Shown piece by piece: positions 1-8,003 of a stretch of 64,000 nucleotides of DNA (within the stretch, counting starts at the first letter, position 1; the number at the start of each line of letters is the position of its first letter). A program made the position numbers and the translations under genes. The stretch lies in the NCBI GenBank assembly GCA_016713645.1, contig JADJOU010000006.1, positions 124,001 through 188,000 on the forward strand, read 5' to 3'. The DNA comes from Bacteroidota bacterium (GTDB lineage Bacteria > Bacteroidota > Bacteroidia > Chitinophagales > JADJOU01). The notes under the pieces were generated by a model. The model searched no databases. It was not told the DNA's origin and was given only the letters and a program-made list of their open reading frames with translations.

Positions 1-216
1 ACTTCGGGCAATAGCGCCAATGTGGTTGAAGCATTTAAAGTCTGCCGCGAAATGGGCATTACCACCATCGGACTCACCAGCGAAAGACCTTGCGAAATGG
101 ATGCGCTCAGCGATGTATCCATCAAAGCACCGTCCTCAGATACGCCGCGCATTCAAGAATGCCATATGTTGATTGGGCATATTGTATGCGAATTCGTGGA
201 GAAGGCGTTTATGTAA
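1..216 (+). CDS. gmhA: SIS-domain sugar isomerase, GmhA-like (3' end only)
   Basis: The frame is open from base 1, so the gene starts outside the window; 71 codons remain. The fragment begins TSGNSANV, the phosphate-binding loop typical of SIS domains. It continues with a short Rossmann-like segment (ITTIGLTSE) and ends with the TPRIQECHMLIGHIVCE helix, which matches the C-terminal TARIQE..H..I.H.LCE region of D-sedoheptulose-7-phosphate isomerase. GmhA makes D-glycero-D-manno-heptose 7-phosphate for lipopolysaccharide core or nucleotide-activated heptose. Another SIS-family sugar-phosphate isomerase cannot be excluded without the N-terminal half. No partner heptose genes are visible here. 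Confidence 0.72.
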   Translation, partial: TSGNSANVVEAFKVCREMGITTIGLTSERPCEMDALSDVSIKAPSSDTPRIQECHMLIGHIVCEFVEKAFM

Positions 217-289
217 GATTGCACTTGCAGGATTTAGTGAAACATCATTGGCAGGAATAAGGACAGATTTGTGTTGAAATTGCCAAGAA

Positions 290-511
290 TCACTCAATCT
301 TTTTGTTTCCAGCTAAATAGATTATCTTTCCTTCTAAAATTCCAGTTCCTGCAAATACAACAAGGGCATTGCTAGGTTTATGGTCAATAAATAAAGTCAT
401 CAGCCCATTATCGAATGACCCTTCTTGAAGATTTTGCAGAAATAATTCTTCCGCTCTCTTTTGTGCATCAGCAACTAATAGAGATGAAGTTTTAATAGTG
501 AATTTTGACAT
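290..511 (-). CDS. Small hypothetical protein (73 aa)
   Basis: I do not recognise this family. The protein is soluble, with an N-terminal amphipathic helix (about residues 12-28, ending AEELFLQNL) and a hydrophobic strand pair (ALVVFAGTG and KIIYLAGN). There is no signal peptide or membrane segment. It is the last of the minus-strand accessory genes, downstream of the small membrane protein at 576-875. Its size and setting fit a gene-cassette protein, but nothing shows a function. Confidence 0.5.
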   Translation of the reverse strand: MSKFTIKTSSLLVADAQKRAEELFLQNLQEGSFDNGLMTLFIDHKPSNALVVFAGTGILEGKIIYLAGNKKIE

Positions 512-575
512 AAATTCTATATTTATAAGTCTGTGATGTCCAATTATTTTTAGGTTGAGCTATTATATTAATAGA

Positions 576-875
576 TCATTCATCTTTGTTCCCTTTTGTA
601 AAAATAATAGTTGAAATTAGATATAGTGCGACTATTACATCTACAATATTCCACAAAAATCTCCCTAATGCTATTTTATACAATGGCTGAAATAATATAG
701 CTAGAAATAAATAAAGGACAGCTGACCTTAATTCATTTTTGCTGTAACTAATATAAGCTAGAAGACTAAAACCAACTAATGCGATTGTCCTTACCAAAAC
801 GTAATAAGAGTATGGCATTTTGGCAAGACAAATTAAAAAAAGTATAGATAGAATAATTTTAATGGTATTTGTCAT
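576..875 (-). CDS. Small integral membrane protein, DUF6804-like
   Basis: The 99-residue protein is almost entirely hydrophobic, with about three membrane helices (residues ~5-20, 26-45 and 50-90). The stretches MPYSYYVLVR, LFQPLYKIALGR and WNIVDVIVALYL recall DUF6804-type small membrane proteins of Bacteroidota, a family without known function. The start ATG overlaps the end of a preceding open frame (859-1062) by about 17 bases, as in translationally coupled pairs. It lies downstream of an attC-like palindrome (1111-1242), so it may be the second gene of a two-gene cassette. The family assignment is from memory of the motif. Confidence 0.6.
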   Translation of the reverse strand: MTNTIKIILSILFLICLAKMPYSYYVLVRTIALVGFSLLAYISYSKNELRSAVLYLFLAILFQPLYKIALGRFLWNIVDVIVALYLISTIIFTKGNKDE

Positions 876-1062
876 AACTGCTTTTTTTAATTAATTTTTT
901 CAAATGAATTTTTTGGCTGTATTTTCCTGATGCTGTATCTCTGTCTATAAGATGTGTGTTCATCAAATGAATAGTCGTTACTACATTTTCTTCTGTCGCA
1001 TCTAATGCAAATCGAACTTTAAAGTCTTTAATTGTTTTTAATTGGGTCTGTTTTATACTTAT
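859..1062 (-). pseudogene. Open frame of 67 codons with no standard start codon
   Basis: On the minus strand this frame is open from 1062 to a TAA at 859-861. Its composition is protein-like, with segments such as KDFKVRFALDATEENVV and NTHLIDRDTASGKY. No ATG, GTG or TTG precedes the TTG/ATG pair near 966-961, which would leave only about 35 residues. Either a start was lost by a frame lesion near 1063, or only the short form is made. It ends inside the start of the DUF6804-like gene. I do not recognise the family. Confidence 0.35.
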
Positions 1063-1110
1063 CTATAATGTCTTGATTTGTTTATGGTTAATGTCGTTTG
1101 AGCCTGAAGT

Positions 1111-1242
1111 ACAACGGTTTGCAGCTGCAAGAAGTTGGCGATTGCAGAGACGAAAACTGTCTTCTACCACTGAACTTGATGCGAAGCACAAAGCTTCATT
1201 TAACCACTGAATCGCCAATTTCGTGCAGGTGCTATTATGTGT
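1111..1242 (-). repeat. attC-like imperfect palindrome, copy 1
   Basis: About 132 bp. The plus-strand left arm contains GCAAGAAGTTGGCG; the right arm contains CGCCAATTTCGTGCAGG, which pairs with it imperfectly. The middle shares the blocks ACTGAACTTGATGCGAAGC and CACAAAGCTTCATTTAAC with copies 2 and 3. It lies just downstream of the stop of the lipoprotein gene 1265-1714 (read on the minus strand), the position of an attC site in an integron cassette. An ORF spanning it (1063-1326) looks like an artefact of the palindrome. Confidence 0.55.
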
Positions 1243-1264
1243 AGTTTTTTGTATCATTGGTTTG

Positions 1265-1714
1265 TTAGCCGTCAATTTGAATTTCATAAGTTTTCCCGTC
1301 TTCACCGTCAACACTTGCATTGCCATCTTCGTCTATGTTGGCATAAGAAATATGGTCTTCGTCTAAGTAACCGTCATTAGGGAAGTTAATTTGAACAACT
1401 TGGCAGTCTTGCACCTCAACGTCAAGAGTATATGTTGCAGAGTAACCTGTTTCAGGATTATTGTAGTCAACGGTTGCAGAATAAGTTCCATCTTCAAATT
1501 TACAGTCTGAGGAATTTTCGCTTGTTTCTTCGCTGTCATTACTTTCTGAATCTTGATATGAACCTTCCTCATTGTTTTCATTATCATTGCCTGATGAGCT
1601 TGAATAAGGTGTATTTGAGTTATTACTTCCTTGACTATTTTCAGATTTTGACGAGCAAGAATAAATTAGACTGAATAATGTTAGGAGGCAAATGAATGAT
1701 ATTGTCTGTTTCAT
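1265..1714 (-). CDS. Ser/Asn/Glu-rich lipoprotein, hypothetical
   Basis: I start the gene at the ATG encoding MKQTISFICLL, 14 codons inside the longest frame, because this gives a proper lipoprotein signal: a hydrophobic helix followed by LIYSC with the lipidated Cys at about residue 19. Residues ~20-70 are a low-complexity, acidic Ser/Asn/Glu linker. The rest (~75-149) is a small beta-rich domain beginning CKFEDGTYSATVDY. Proteins of this kind are usually anchored in a Bacteroidota membrane by the acyl Cys. The gene is 7 bases downstream of its neighbour 1722-2144, so they probably form one unit, and it is followed at once by an attC-like site. Function unknown. Confidence 0.65.
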   Translation of the reverse strand: MKQTISFICLLTLFSLIYSCSSKSENSQGSNNSNTPYSSSSGNDNENNEEGSYQDSESNDSEETSENSSDCKFEDGTYSATVDYNNPETGYSATYTLDVEVQDCQVVQINFPNDGYLDEDHISYANIDEDGNASVDGEDGKTYEIQIDG

Positions 1715-1721
1715 ATTATGG

Positions 1722-2144
1722 CTATTCAAATATCTTGTCATACCATTTTGATACATCGTCTCTTATTAGGTCATAATACTTATAGATAGTTAATGCTAGA
1801 CTAAAGTCAGCACGTTTGTCTTTGTATTCATTTACTGTAAAATAACCATAAAAATTCCCTTCCTTGTCAACAACAACTGGAGGATTTGAACCATAGGCAT
1901 TCCAAGGAGAATTGGTATTATACCCACTTCCGTAAGTTCCATATTCATTCCAAATGGATTTTGAATTATAGCTATTTCCATAGGTTCCATATTCATTCCA
2001 TATGGAATTTTTGTCATAACTATTGCAGTTTAAACAACCAAGATATTCATCGTGATTTTGTCCACCATAGAGGTGTAAAGTCTGGCTATACGATGTTGTC
2101 GCAGAAGCTAAAATGATTAAGAGGGAAAATAGTATTTTGTTCAT
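1722..2144 (-). CDS. Secreted protein with SIWNEYGTYG repeats
   Basis: The start is taken at MNKILFSLLIILASATTSYS, which gives a normal Sec signal peptide; the longer frame adds 12 unlikely residues. The mature protein has three copies of a ~18-residue repeat (SIWNEYGTYGNSYNSK, SIWNEYGTYGSGYNTN, SPWNAYGSN). A segment PPVVVDKEGNFYGYFTVN follows, then a helical C-terminus (about residues 110-140). The repeat occurs in many short exported bacterial proteins whose role is unknown to me. Upstream is a ~190-bp leader (2181-2369) shared with another cassette, which probably carries the promoter. Confidence 0.62.
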   Translation of the reverse strand: MNKILFSLLIILASATTSYSQTLHLYGGQNHDEYLGCLNCNSYDKNSIWNEYGTYGNSYNSKSIWNEYGTYGSGYNTNSPWNAYGSNPPVVVDKEGNFYGYFTVNEYKDKRADFSLALTIYKYYDLIRDDVSKWYDKIFE

Positions 2145-2180
2145 ATTCTTTTGTTTTGTCGGTTCGTTAAAATTACACAT

Positions 2181-2369
2181 AACTAGTTTATATGCGAAAG
2201 TACAATTCTAAAATGTTGATTTTTAAATTGTAAATAAATATAAATATTCATTTTTAATCATTTACAATTATTCTTAACCACTTATAAATACTTAGAATCT
2301 TTAAATTTTATCTTCACCCAATTTGCAGCAGTATTAACTCCTTGTCCCCAAAATCTGTTCTAACGTTTT
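2181..2369 (-). repeat. Shared 5' leader, copy A
   Basis: This ~189-bp AT-rich block is closely repeated at 7723-7911, with long matching runs such as AATCATTTACAATTATTCTT and CCACTTATAAATACTTA. Both copies lie between an attC-like palindrome and the first gene of the following minus-strand unit. At the gene-proximal end, the minus strand reads GTACTTTCGCATATAAAC, which contains a near match (TACTTTCG) to the Bacteroidota -7 box TAnnTTTG. I read it as a promoter-bearing leader; no coding frame is convincing in it. Confidence 0.6.
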
Positions 2370-2488
2370 GCAGATACAAGAAGTTGGCGATTTCGGAGAC
2401 GAAAACTGTCTGCCACCACTAAACTTGATACGAAGCACAAAACTTCATTTAAACACTGAACTGCCAATTTCTTGTAAGTGCTGTTGCA
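2361..2488 (-). repeat. attC-like imperfect palindrome, copy 2
   Basis: About 128 bp and clearly homologous to copies 1 and 3: TACAAGAAGTTGGCGATTTC at one end, TGCCAATTTCTTGTAAGTGC at the other, with ACTAAACTTGATACGAAGCAC between them. The gene it should follow is missing: on its cassette-upstream side the decayed IS91 element begins within about 60 bases. The element may therefore have inserted into, or replaced, the gene of this cassette. Confidence 0.55.
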
Positions 2489-2547
2489 CTAAACCTTCGG
2501 TAGTTTTCTCAAGTATCAGTACATTTATAGTTCATCAAAATTTAAAT

Positions 2548-3471
2548 ATGACAAAAAAAAGCCTACCGAATCTTTAGTTGCTCTCGCATGTGCTAAAGTA
2601 CCACAATTTTCTAATCAATTAGAAAAATTTAAGTCGCGTATTTCCATCTCTGGAAAGAGCGAAAGCACCTATCGAAATTACGCCCAGCACCTCAAATTAG
2701 TCCTCCATTTCGAATGCCTCCCCACAGAACTAGATGAAGACCAAATCGCTGATTATCTCTATCACGTCCAACAGCAACACAATACACCCTCAGAGAGCTA
2801 TTTCAAACATTCCGTGTATAGCTTGCGATTCCTAGTTCGATTAGAGGGATTGAATGATAAACGCATCTCCTTGCCATCGATCAAGAAGGAAACATAAATT
2901 GCCCATTGTATTGAGTCGAGAAGAGATGAAGCGTTTACTCATTGCCCCGAAATTATTGAAACATCGATTGCTACTTGGCTTGCTCTATGGCTGTGGATTG
3001 CGATGCATGGAAGTGCGCAGTATAAGATTGGCACATATCGATTATGATAGAAAGACCCTTCTAGTGCCTATGACTAAGGGACATCGAGATCGCTATGTTC
3101 CTCTATCCAATATGTTGATTCGAGGAATACAAAAGTATATCGAATGCGAAGCTCCCACAGATTACTTGTTTGGAATGCCACGTGAGAATAGAGCAGGAGG
3201 AGAATTTGATAGCAGGTACTCACAACGCGGAGTCCAATGGGCCGTGAAAGAGGCGGCGAAAGCAGCAGGAATTAAAAAGCCGATGAATGTGCATACACTG
3301 CGACATACTTATGCAACGCATCTGTTGGAAGATGGATTGAATATTCTCACAATAAAAAACTTATTAGGTCATAGTTCAATTGAAACCACGATGGTGTATT
3401 TACACGTGGCCAATAGCGAGCGAGTTAATCCATTTAGTCCACTTGACACCTTGTATCCCAAACAAAAGTGA
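2548..3471 (+). pseudogene. Tyrosine recombinase of the IS91-type element (frameshifted)
   Basis: Frame one (about 2565-2885) encodes the N-terminal core-binding domain (FKSRISISGKSESTYRNYAQ). It meets a stop, and the catalytic domain continues in another frame from ~2886 (KLPIVLSREEMKRLL). The ATG at 2548 reaches this frame only if an A8 run near 2553 is restored to A9. All catalytic residues are present: Arg in GCGLRCMEVR, Lys in TKGHRDR, HTLRH, GHSS and Tyr in TTMVYLHV. The family cuts and rejoins DNA through the tyrosine. The stop overlaps the transposase start (GTGA). Recombinases of this type accompany IS91-like transposases in Bacteroidota (from memory). Confidence 0.75.
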
Positions 3472-4608
3472 GAACAGGATATGAAGTGGGAAATCTGCTT
3501 CAGCGACATTGGATTAAAGTAGAACACCAACTCAAGGTCAATTCATGGCAATTGAGGACCTTGAGTGCGGTGCGGCATTGCCGCACCGCAGCACTAGGAG
3601 GACATAAATCTGTCTGCACAGATTGTGGAATTGAAAGCATCAGCTATAACAGCTGCAGAAACCGCCATTGTCCAAAGTGTCAAGGGAGACAGCGAGAAGC
3701 ATGGTTGGAAAAGCGCAGGACAGAATTGCTTCCTGTCAAATACTTTCACGTGGTTTTTACATTGCCCGATACATTCAATCAATTGGCATTGTACAAACCC
3801 AAAGAGGTCTATGATGCGCTGTTTGAAGCATCTTGGCAGACGATAGAAGCATTTTTGCAAAAGACCAAAAACATCTCGGCGCTAAAACAGGCATGATATC
3901 CATCTTACACACTTGGGGTCAACAAATATCCCTTCATCCACATTTGCATTGTGTGATTCCGCAAGGAGGTTTGACAAAGAACAATCAATGGAAATACGCC
4001 AAGAGCAAGGGTAAATACTTGTTTCCGGTGAAGGCGATGAGCAAAGTTTTAGAGCAAAATATCTAGCAACTATAAGAAAGAAAATCAAAGATATTGATAA
4101 GAATATCCTCAATACCGCGTACAAGAAAGACTGGGTGGTCTACGCCAAACGACCATTTGGCAATGCAGAGAGCGTGATGGAATATATCGGACGATACACG
4201 CATAAAATTGCTATAAGCAATAGACGAATCACTAACATCGATGAAAATACCATCACTTTTGAATACAAGGATTATAAAGACGAGGCGAAGAAGAAGGAAT
4301 TGACGCTCGATGCGATGGAATTTATCAGGAGATTTGCTATGCATATCTTGCCTAAGAACTTTGTGCGAATCAGGCATTACGGCATCTTGAGCAGCACGAG
4401 CAAGAAGACAAGCATTCCCATTATCAAAGAACTATTTAACGAATCAAAACTATTGGAAAAGAGCGATGCAAGACAATTGCATAACTATCACCCATTGTAC
4501 TGTGTGCATTGCAAAAAAGAATCGATGGTGATCGTGGAAGTAATACCTAAAAGAGGTCCACCGAATGCGATGAAAGTGAATCGCGATTTGCTAAAATATT
4601 GTTTTTGA
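3468..4608 (+). pseudogene. IS91-family HUH transposase (frameshifted)
   Basis: Three overlapping frames together give one IS91 transposase. The first (3468-3896) carries the zinc-binding N-terminus (CTDCG then SCRNRHCPKCQ) and the start of the catalytic domain. The second (to 4066) carries the HUH metal motif HPHLHCVIPQGG. The third (to 4608) carries the nucleophile motif YIGRYTHKIAISN with its tyrosines and the C-terminal domain. Frame lesions lie near 3845-3860 and 4040. The GTG start overlaps the recombinase stop. IS91 transposases nick single-stranded DNA and drive rolling-circle transposition; this copy should be inactive unless the lesions are sequencing errors. Confidence 0.8.
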
Positions 4609-4812
4609 AAAGACGCTACAGAAGCGACTAGCCGCTGCAATGGCTCAAACCTAAAAGATAATAAGTAAAGAAAGAAATAGATAGAATATGCGAAGAGAAA
4701 TTCAATATAATATGCAAAAGAGAAGAAACAAATTTTCAGATTATTCTTCCATAGCAAACAAAGTAGACTCCTGAATTAGTCGCAATCCCCATAGTGATTT
4801 TTAAGTTTTAAT

Positions 4813-4905
4813 TGATACGGTTCCGTGCAACAACGACTTCATTGTGCGTTTTACAAACGCAACGAAGTCTTAGTTGTTGCAAGCAGTGGTTTGCTGTCAG
4901 CTAAC
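4813..4905 (-). repeat. attC-like palindrome, divergent short type
   Basis: The arms GCAACAACGACTTCATTGTG and AACGAAGTCTTAGTTGTTGC pair with one bulge across a short AT loop, with further flanking matches. The sequence differs from copies 1-3, but the shape and position (directly downstream of the stop of gene 4929-5747 on the minus strand) are the same. Integron attC sites also conserve structure rather than sequence. A transcription terminator is the main alternative, though no T-run follows the stem. Confidence 0.45.
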
Positions 4906-4928
4906 TTTGGTTCGATAACCTTTGCTTT

Positions 4929-5747
4929 CTAATTTGTGATTTTTATAAAATTATTAAATGTTAAATAGTCAACTTCATAGTAGCAGTATTTAAATAAATC
5001 TTTCGATAAATATATTTTCTTTTCGTCCCACGAATACATTCCGTTTTCATCTTTAACCTTGTGTTCTTTGATGATTCCAACGATTATATTATACTCGCTA
5101 TAGCTTGAGTAAATTTGAAATTGGATGATATTCTTTGTCTTGTATGGTGCAATGTGGAAAACAAGATAATCTTCGATTTTCTTTATCACTTTTTTCTCGT
5201 CAATTTGTTTTACGATTTCTTTTTGAATATCCGAAATGTAAGTTTCATTGTTTATCCAAGTTATACTATTTGAATATAGAACATTAATTTTTATTAAGTT
5301 TATTGAGTCATTAACAATATTGTCTAGTTTACTTATCTCAGTTTTATCAAAAACATAGAACATCACACTATAATAATCTGTCCAACCCTTCTTAATTGAG
5401 GGATATTTATAGTGGCCATCTTTGTGTTTTTTAATCAGTATTAAATATGTTCTGTCTTGTATTTTTATTTCTCTTATCTGATATGAAATAAAATTATCAA
5501 AACCAAGGCCGTCATATTCGTAGTCTATTAATGTTTTGTATTGATTTTCAATAAATGAAGGTATTCTGTTGGAACGTGATATCCATTGCCCTTCAGGATT
5601 CAATAGCCAGCCAGTTGACTTTGTCAACTGCCCTTTTATTTGTGTTCCAATAATTGGAATTGGTTTACTTACTCTGTCCTGTGAAAATAGATTCAAACTG
5701 TTTAGCATTAAACTTGCTAATACCATTAAAATTGATTTTCGTTTCAT
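4929..5747 (-). CDS. Secreted hypothetical protein (272 aa)
   Basis: The ATG start gives a clear Sec signal peptide (MKRKSILMVLASLMLNSLN, cleavage probably near LFSQ). The mature part is a mixed, strand-rich domain with aromatic segments (YEYDGLGFDNFISYQ, SYSEYNIIVGIIKEHK) and no repeats or membrane helix. I do not recognise the family. It sits alone between two attC-like palindromes (4813-4905 and 5791-5923), which would make it a single-gene cassette of about 0.95 kb. Confidence 0.62.
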   Translation of the reverse strand: MKRKSILMVLASLMLNSLNLFSQDRVSKPIPIIGTQIKGQLTKSTGWLLNPEGQWISRSNRIPSFIENQYKTLIDYEYDGLGFDNFISYQIREIKIQDRTYLILIKKHKDGHYKYPSIKKGWTDYYSVMFYVFDKTEISKLDNIVNDSINLIKINVLYSNSITWINNETYISDIQKEIVKQIDEKKVIKKIEDYLVFHIAPYKTKNIIQFQIYSSYSEYNIIVGIIKEHKVKDENGMYSWDEKKIYLSKDLFKYCYYEVDYLTFNNFIKITN

Positions 5748-5790
5748 TTCTTTTTGTTTTTAGTTAAGTTGTCTTTTACCATTGCTTACA

Positions 5791-5923
5791 GCGACGTTCC
5801 GCAGCTACAAGAAGTTGGCGATTTCGAAGCACTAAACTGTCTACCACCACTGAACTTGTTATGAAGCAAAAATGTTTATGTAACTAATGAAACGTCAATT
5901 TCTTGCATGTGCCCTTATGGGCT
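5791..5923 (-). repeat. attC-like imperfect palindrome, copy 3
   Basis: About 133 bp, with arms GCAGCTACAAGAAGTTGGCG and CGTCAATTTCTTGCATGTGC that pair imperfectly. The central block CCACCACTGAACTTGTTATG is shared with copies 1 and 2. It follows the stop of gene 5928-6368 (minus strand) within 5 bases and ends about 45 bases before the start of gene 4929-5747. That tight packing is what separates cassettes in an integron array. Confidence 0.58.
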
Positions 5924-5927
5924 GGTT

Positions 5928-6368
5928 TTATTCAATTTTCATTCGTTCCTTTAATTTTATAAGGTAAGACCAATATTCTTGTTCATGCACTAGTTTTATA
6001 GTTCTTACTTGATTATTTGCTAAAATATTCTTAAGCCTATATTCATATTGAGCCTTAAAATGAACTTCAGAAAGTGAATTATTTTCAATCAAAATTTCGC
6101 AAAGTTCAAATAAACCTAGATATGCATCAATTTTTGCCCAAGTTTCATTGTCATTTGGAATTTGTCCTATACGCCATTCGCCTTCAGGTCTGAATTTAAA
6201 ATGAATATTATCATGTTCTGGAAACATCTTTCTTAATTCTATAAGGAATTTACCTTGTTCAATTATTTTTGATTGACGAATATTAATCATTCCCAAGACT
6301 AATGTAAATATAGCTATAGGTAGTCCAAAAATTGTAACCCAATTAGCAATGCATTCTATTTGTTCCAT
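5928..6368 (-). CDS. Single-helix membrane protein, hypothetical (146 aa)
   Basis: One membrane helix near the N-terminus (about residues 10-30, NWVTIFGLPIAIFTLVLGM) is followed by a helical soluble domain containing EQGKFLIELRKMFPEHDN and a charged C-terminus ending KERMKIE. This pattern is common in small accessory membrane proteins; no catalytic motif is visible and I cannot name the family. It is 51 bases downstream of the zinc-ribbon protein gene 6420-7544 on the same strand, so the two probably form one transcription unit that ends in attC-like copy 3. Confidence 0.6.
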   Translation of the reverse strand: MEQIECIANWVTIFGLPIAIFTLVLGMINIRQSKIIEQGKFLIELRKMFPEHDNIHFKFRPEGEWRIGQIPNDNETWAKIDAYLGLFELCEILIENNSLSEVHFKAQYEYRLKNILANNQVRTIKLVHEQEYWSYLIKLKERMKIE

Positions 6369-6419
6369 GATGTATAATTTTAAAACAAGGCGGGCGAAGC
6401 TAGCCTTGTTGGTTACTTA

Positions 6420-7544
6420 CTATTTTATTAATGAAAATTGTTTAGTTGATTTTCCGTTATTCGACGTCCAGCTACCTTTCGCTGTGCTACCAGTTATTGA
6501 GAACTTAAAAACTCCGTCCCATTTGTCGTCCCCAGGTTCTTTTAATTCAAAACTATAATCATCTCCGTTTTTACTTACTGTTCCTTCAAGCGGTCTGCGA
6601 TTACCTTTTACAATGTTAAAGCCTGTTACAGAGCCGTCAGCATTTATAGTTTCAATTGTCAATGCAAGTTGGTCAGTACCCAAGGCACCAGTCCATTCAC
6701 CAATTAAATTTGAATTGTCAAATGATTCTGATTGAGATAGTATTTCTGTTGACTGCTCTGGTTGTGTTTCTTCAACAGGAGCTTGTTCCTGTATTTTCGT
6801 TGTTGAATTGCCGTTAAGTTTCATAATTTCTTCCTTATACTTCTCCCTTTTTTTATTCCACTCTTCGTCAAACTTTGGATAACCATTAAATGCATCAAAT
6901 TTCTTTGTTTCATCATCTTCGTGAAGTGGATGCACTAATTTGTTTGCAAGTTCCAAAGCTTTTTCTTTGTTTCCTTCTTGGATAGCAATTTTTACTTGGT
7001 CTTCAATTGATTCAAGTTTTAAATTTATTTCTACTCCTTCTTTTGTATTAGATTTAGAATTTAACATTAGATATCCTACTAGCAACCCAACAAATAAAAT
7101 AGAAACTACAATACCAACTGTCGTTCCATGTTCTACAAAGAAGGCTTGAGTTGTTTTTCCTTGTGCCCTTAATTCGTCAGCTCTTTTTTGTCTATTTTTC
7201 TTTTCCTCAAGTTCCTGTTGTCTTCTTTTGAGAGCCATTTCATCATCGTGTTTTTCTTTTTCTAAATCAACACGTGCTTTTTCTGCTTTTGCAGCTGCTT
7301 CGTCTGCTCTTGATGAAGCAATTGCCTCATGGTCTATTTCTCTTGTTGGAGATGATGATGAAAAGTTACCTGAATTTCCACCTGTATTTAGTAAAGCAAG
7401 ATTATAGTCACGTGCACATTTTTCAGAACACGCCCATTTTCCATCTTTCGTTTTACGGTGGTCGGTATTCCCATTTGGATGGTGTCCCAAACCTATGTCG
7501 AATCCCATAAAGGAGTTACATACTACACATTTCGTTTTTGCCAT
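6420..7544 (-). CDS. Zinc-ribbon / coiled-coil membrane protein with C-terminal beta domain
   Basis: Order of parts: an N-terminal Cys/His cluster (KCVVCNSFMG then GLGHHPNG and WACSEKCARDY, residues 4-46) that looks like a zinc-binding motif; a charged coiled coil (~75-130, Lys/Glu-rich); one membrane helix (~138-157, VGIVVSILFVGLLVGYLML); a helical linker with a Glu/Gln-rich tail (~165-260); and a C-terminal beta domain (~275-374, starting NLIGEWTGALGTDQLAL). The last part resembles small lipocalin-like or beta-sandwich domains that begin with GxW. I do not know the role. The gene is preceded by shared leader copy B, supporting the start. Confidence 0.62.
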   Translation of the reverse strand: MAKTKCVVCNSFMGFDIGLGHHPNGNTDHRKTKDGKWACSEKCARDYNLALLNTGGNSGNFSSSSPTREIDHEAIASSRADEAAAKAEKARVDLEKEKHDDEMALKRRQQELEEKKNRQKRADELRAQGKTTQAFFVEHGTTVGIVVSILFVGLLVGYLMLNSKSNTKEGVEINLKLESIEDQVKIAIQEGNKEKALELANKLVHPLHEDDETKKFDAFNGYPKFDEEWNKKREKYKEEIMKLNGNSTTKIQEQAPVEETQPEQSTEILSQSESFDNSNLIGEWTGALGTDQLALTIETINADGSVTGFNIVKGNRRPLEGTVSKNGDDYSFELKEPGDDKWDGVFKFSITGSTAKGSWTSNNGKSTKQFSLIK

Positions 7545-7722
7545 TATTTATTTTTTTTATTTTCCTACTCGTTTGGCTTTTCGGTGTCGCCCGTTTTTAA
7601 AGTGGTCGCTGGTCTCCACTTTTTTGTTTTGTCAGTCGTAACAGTCAAGAGCTGTCAAACCGAAAGAACGGTGGTTCTCTTGTCCGTCTGTGTCCGCTGT
7701 GTCGTTTTTTAAACTTGCCAAT

Positions 7723-7911
7723 AACTTGTTTATATGCGAAAGTACTATTCTATAAAGTTGATATTCAAATTATAAATAAATATAAAAATTTATTTTTAAT
7801 CATTTACAATTATTCTTTACCACTTATAAATACTTAAAATCCTTAAATTTTATCTTCCCCAATATTGCAGCAGTATAACCCCTTGTAACTTAAAAACTGT
7901 TTTAACGTTTT
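7723..7911 (-). repeat. Shared 5' leader, copy B
   Basis: This is the second copy of the ~189-bp block at 2181-2369, with substitutions and few gaps. As in copy A, it directly abuts an attC-like palindrome on one side and leads into the first gene of a minus-strand unit on the other, here after a further ~180-bp G/T-rich stretch (7545-7722) in which I see no gene. The minus strand again offers GTACTTTCGCATATAAAC as a likely promoter element. Confidence 0.58.
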
Positions 7912-8000
7912 AGCGCTAGGCGAAGATGGCGATATTCACTGCCAATGTTTATGCGGAGTGCGAAACCCGCCAATAGCAAATTTGCTGTTCAGCGGCACGT
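7902..8000 (-). repeat. attC-like element, divergent (with AGCAAATTTGCT hairpin)
   Basis: About 99 bp between leader B and the stop of gene 8004-8540. It starts with TAACGTTTTAGCGC, like the TAACGTTTTGCAG start of copy 2, and ends with CAGCGGCACGTTTTC. Its inner pairing is weaker than in copies 1-3, but it contains a perfect 12-bp palindrome AGCAAATTTGCT. The placement directly after a minus-strand stop codon is the main reason to group it with the attC-like sites. Confidence 0.38.
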
Positions 8001-8003
8001 TTT

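Larger units (their letters stand above)
2490..4780 (+). mobile_element. Decayed IS91-family element with linked tyrosine recombinase
   Basis: Two coupled plus-strand genes, a tyrosine recombinase (2548-3471) and an IS91-type HUH transposase (3468-4608), form the element. Each carries at least two frame lesions, so neither is expected to give a full product. The pair runs against its minus-strand neighbours and sits between two attC-like sites (copy 2 and the site at 4813-4905). IS91 elements move by rolling-circle replication and lack inverted repeats, so I could not fix the ends by eye; the limits are approximate. About 170 bases after the transposase stop (4609-4780) show no gene. Confidence 0.7.

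Noticed and set aside
217..289. An attC-like site after the first cassette gene
   Set aside because: Only short matching arms (TTGGCA and TGCCAA) are present in the 73-base gap; too weak to list.
1063..1326. An 87-codon minus-strand ORF
   Set aside because: It spans attC-like copy 1 and overlaps the end of the lipoprotein gene in another frame; the codons follow the palindrome rather than any protein pattern.
2368..2577. A 69-codon plus-strand ORF
   Set aside because: It reads through attC-like copy 2 and into the IS left flank; only its last codons touch the recombinase start region, in the wrong frame.
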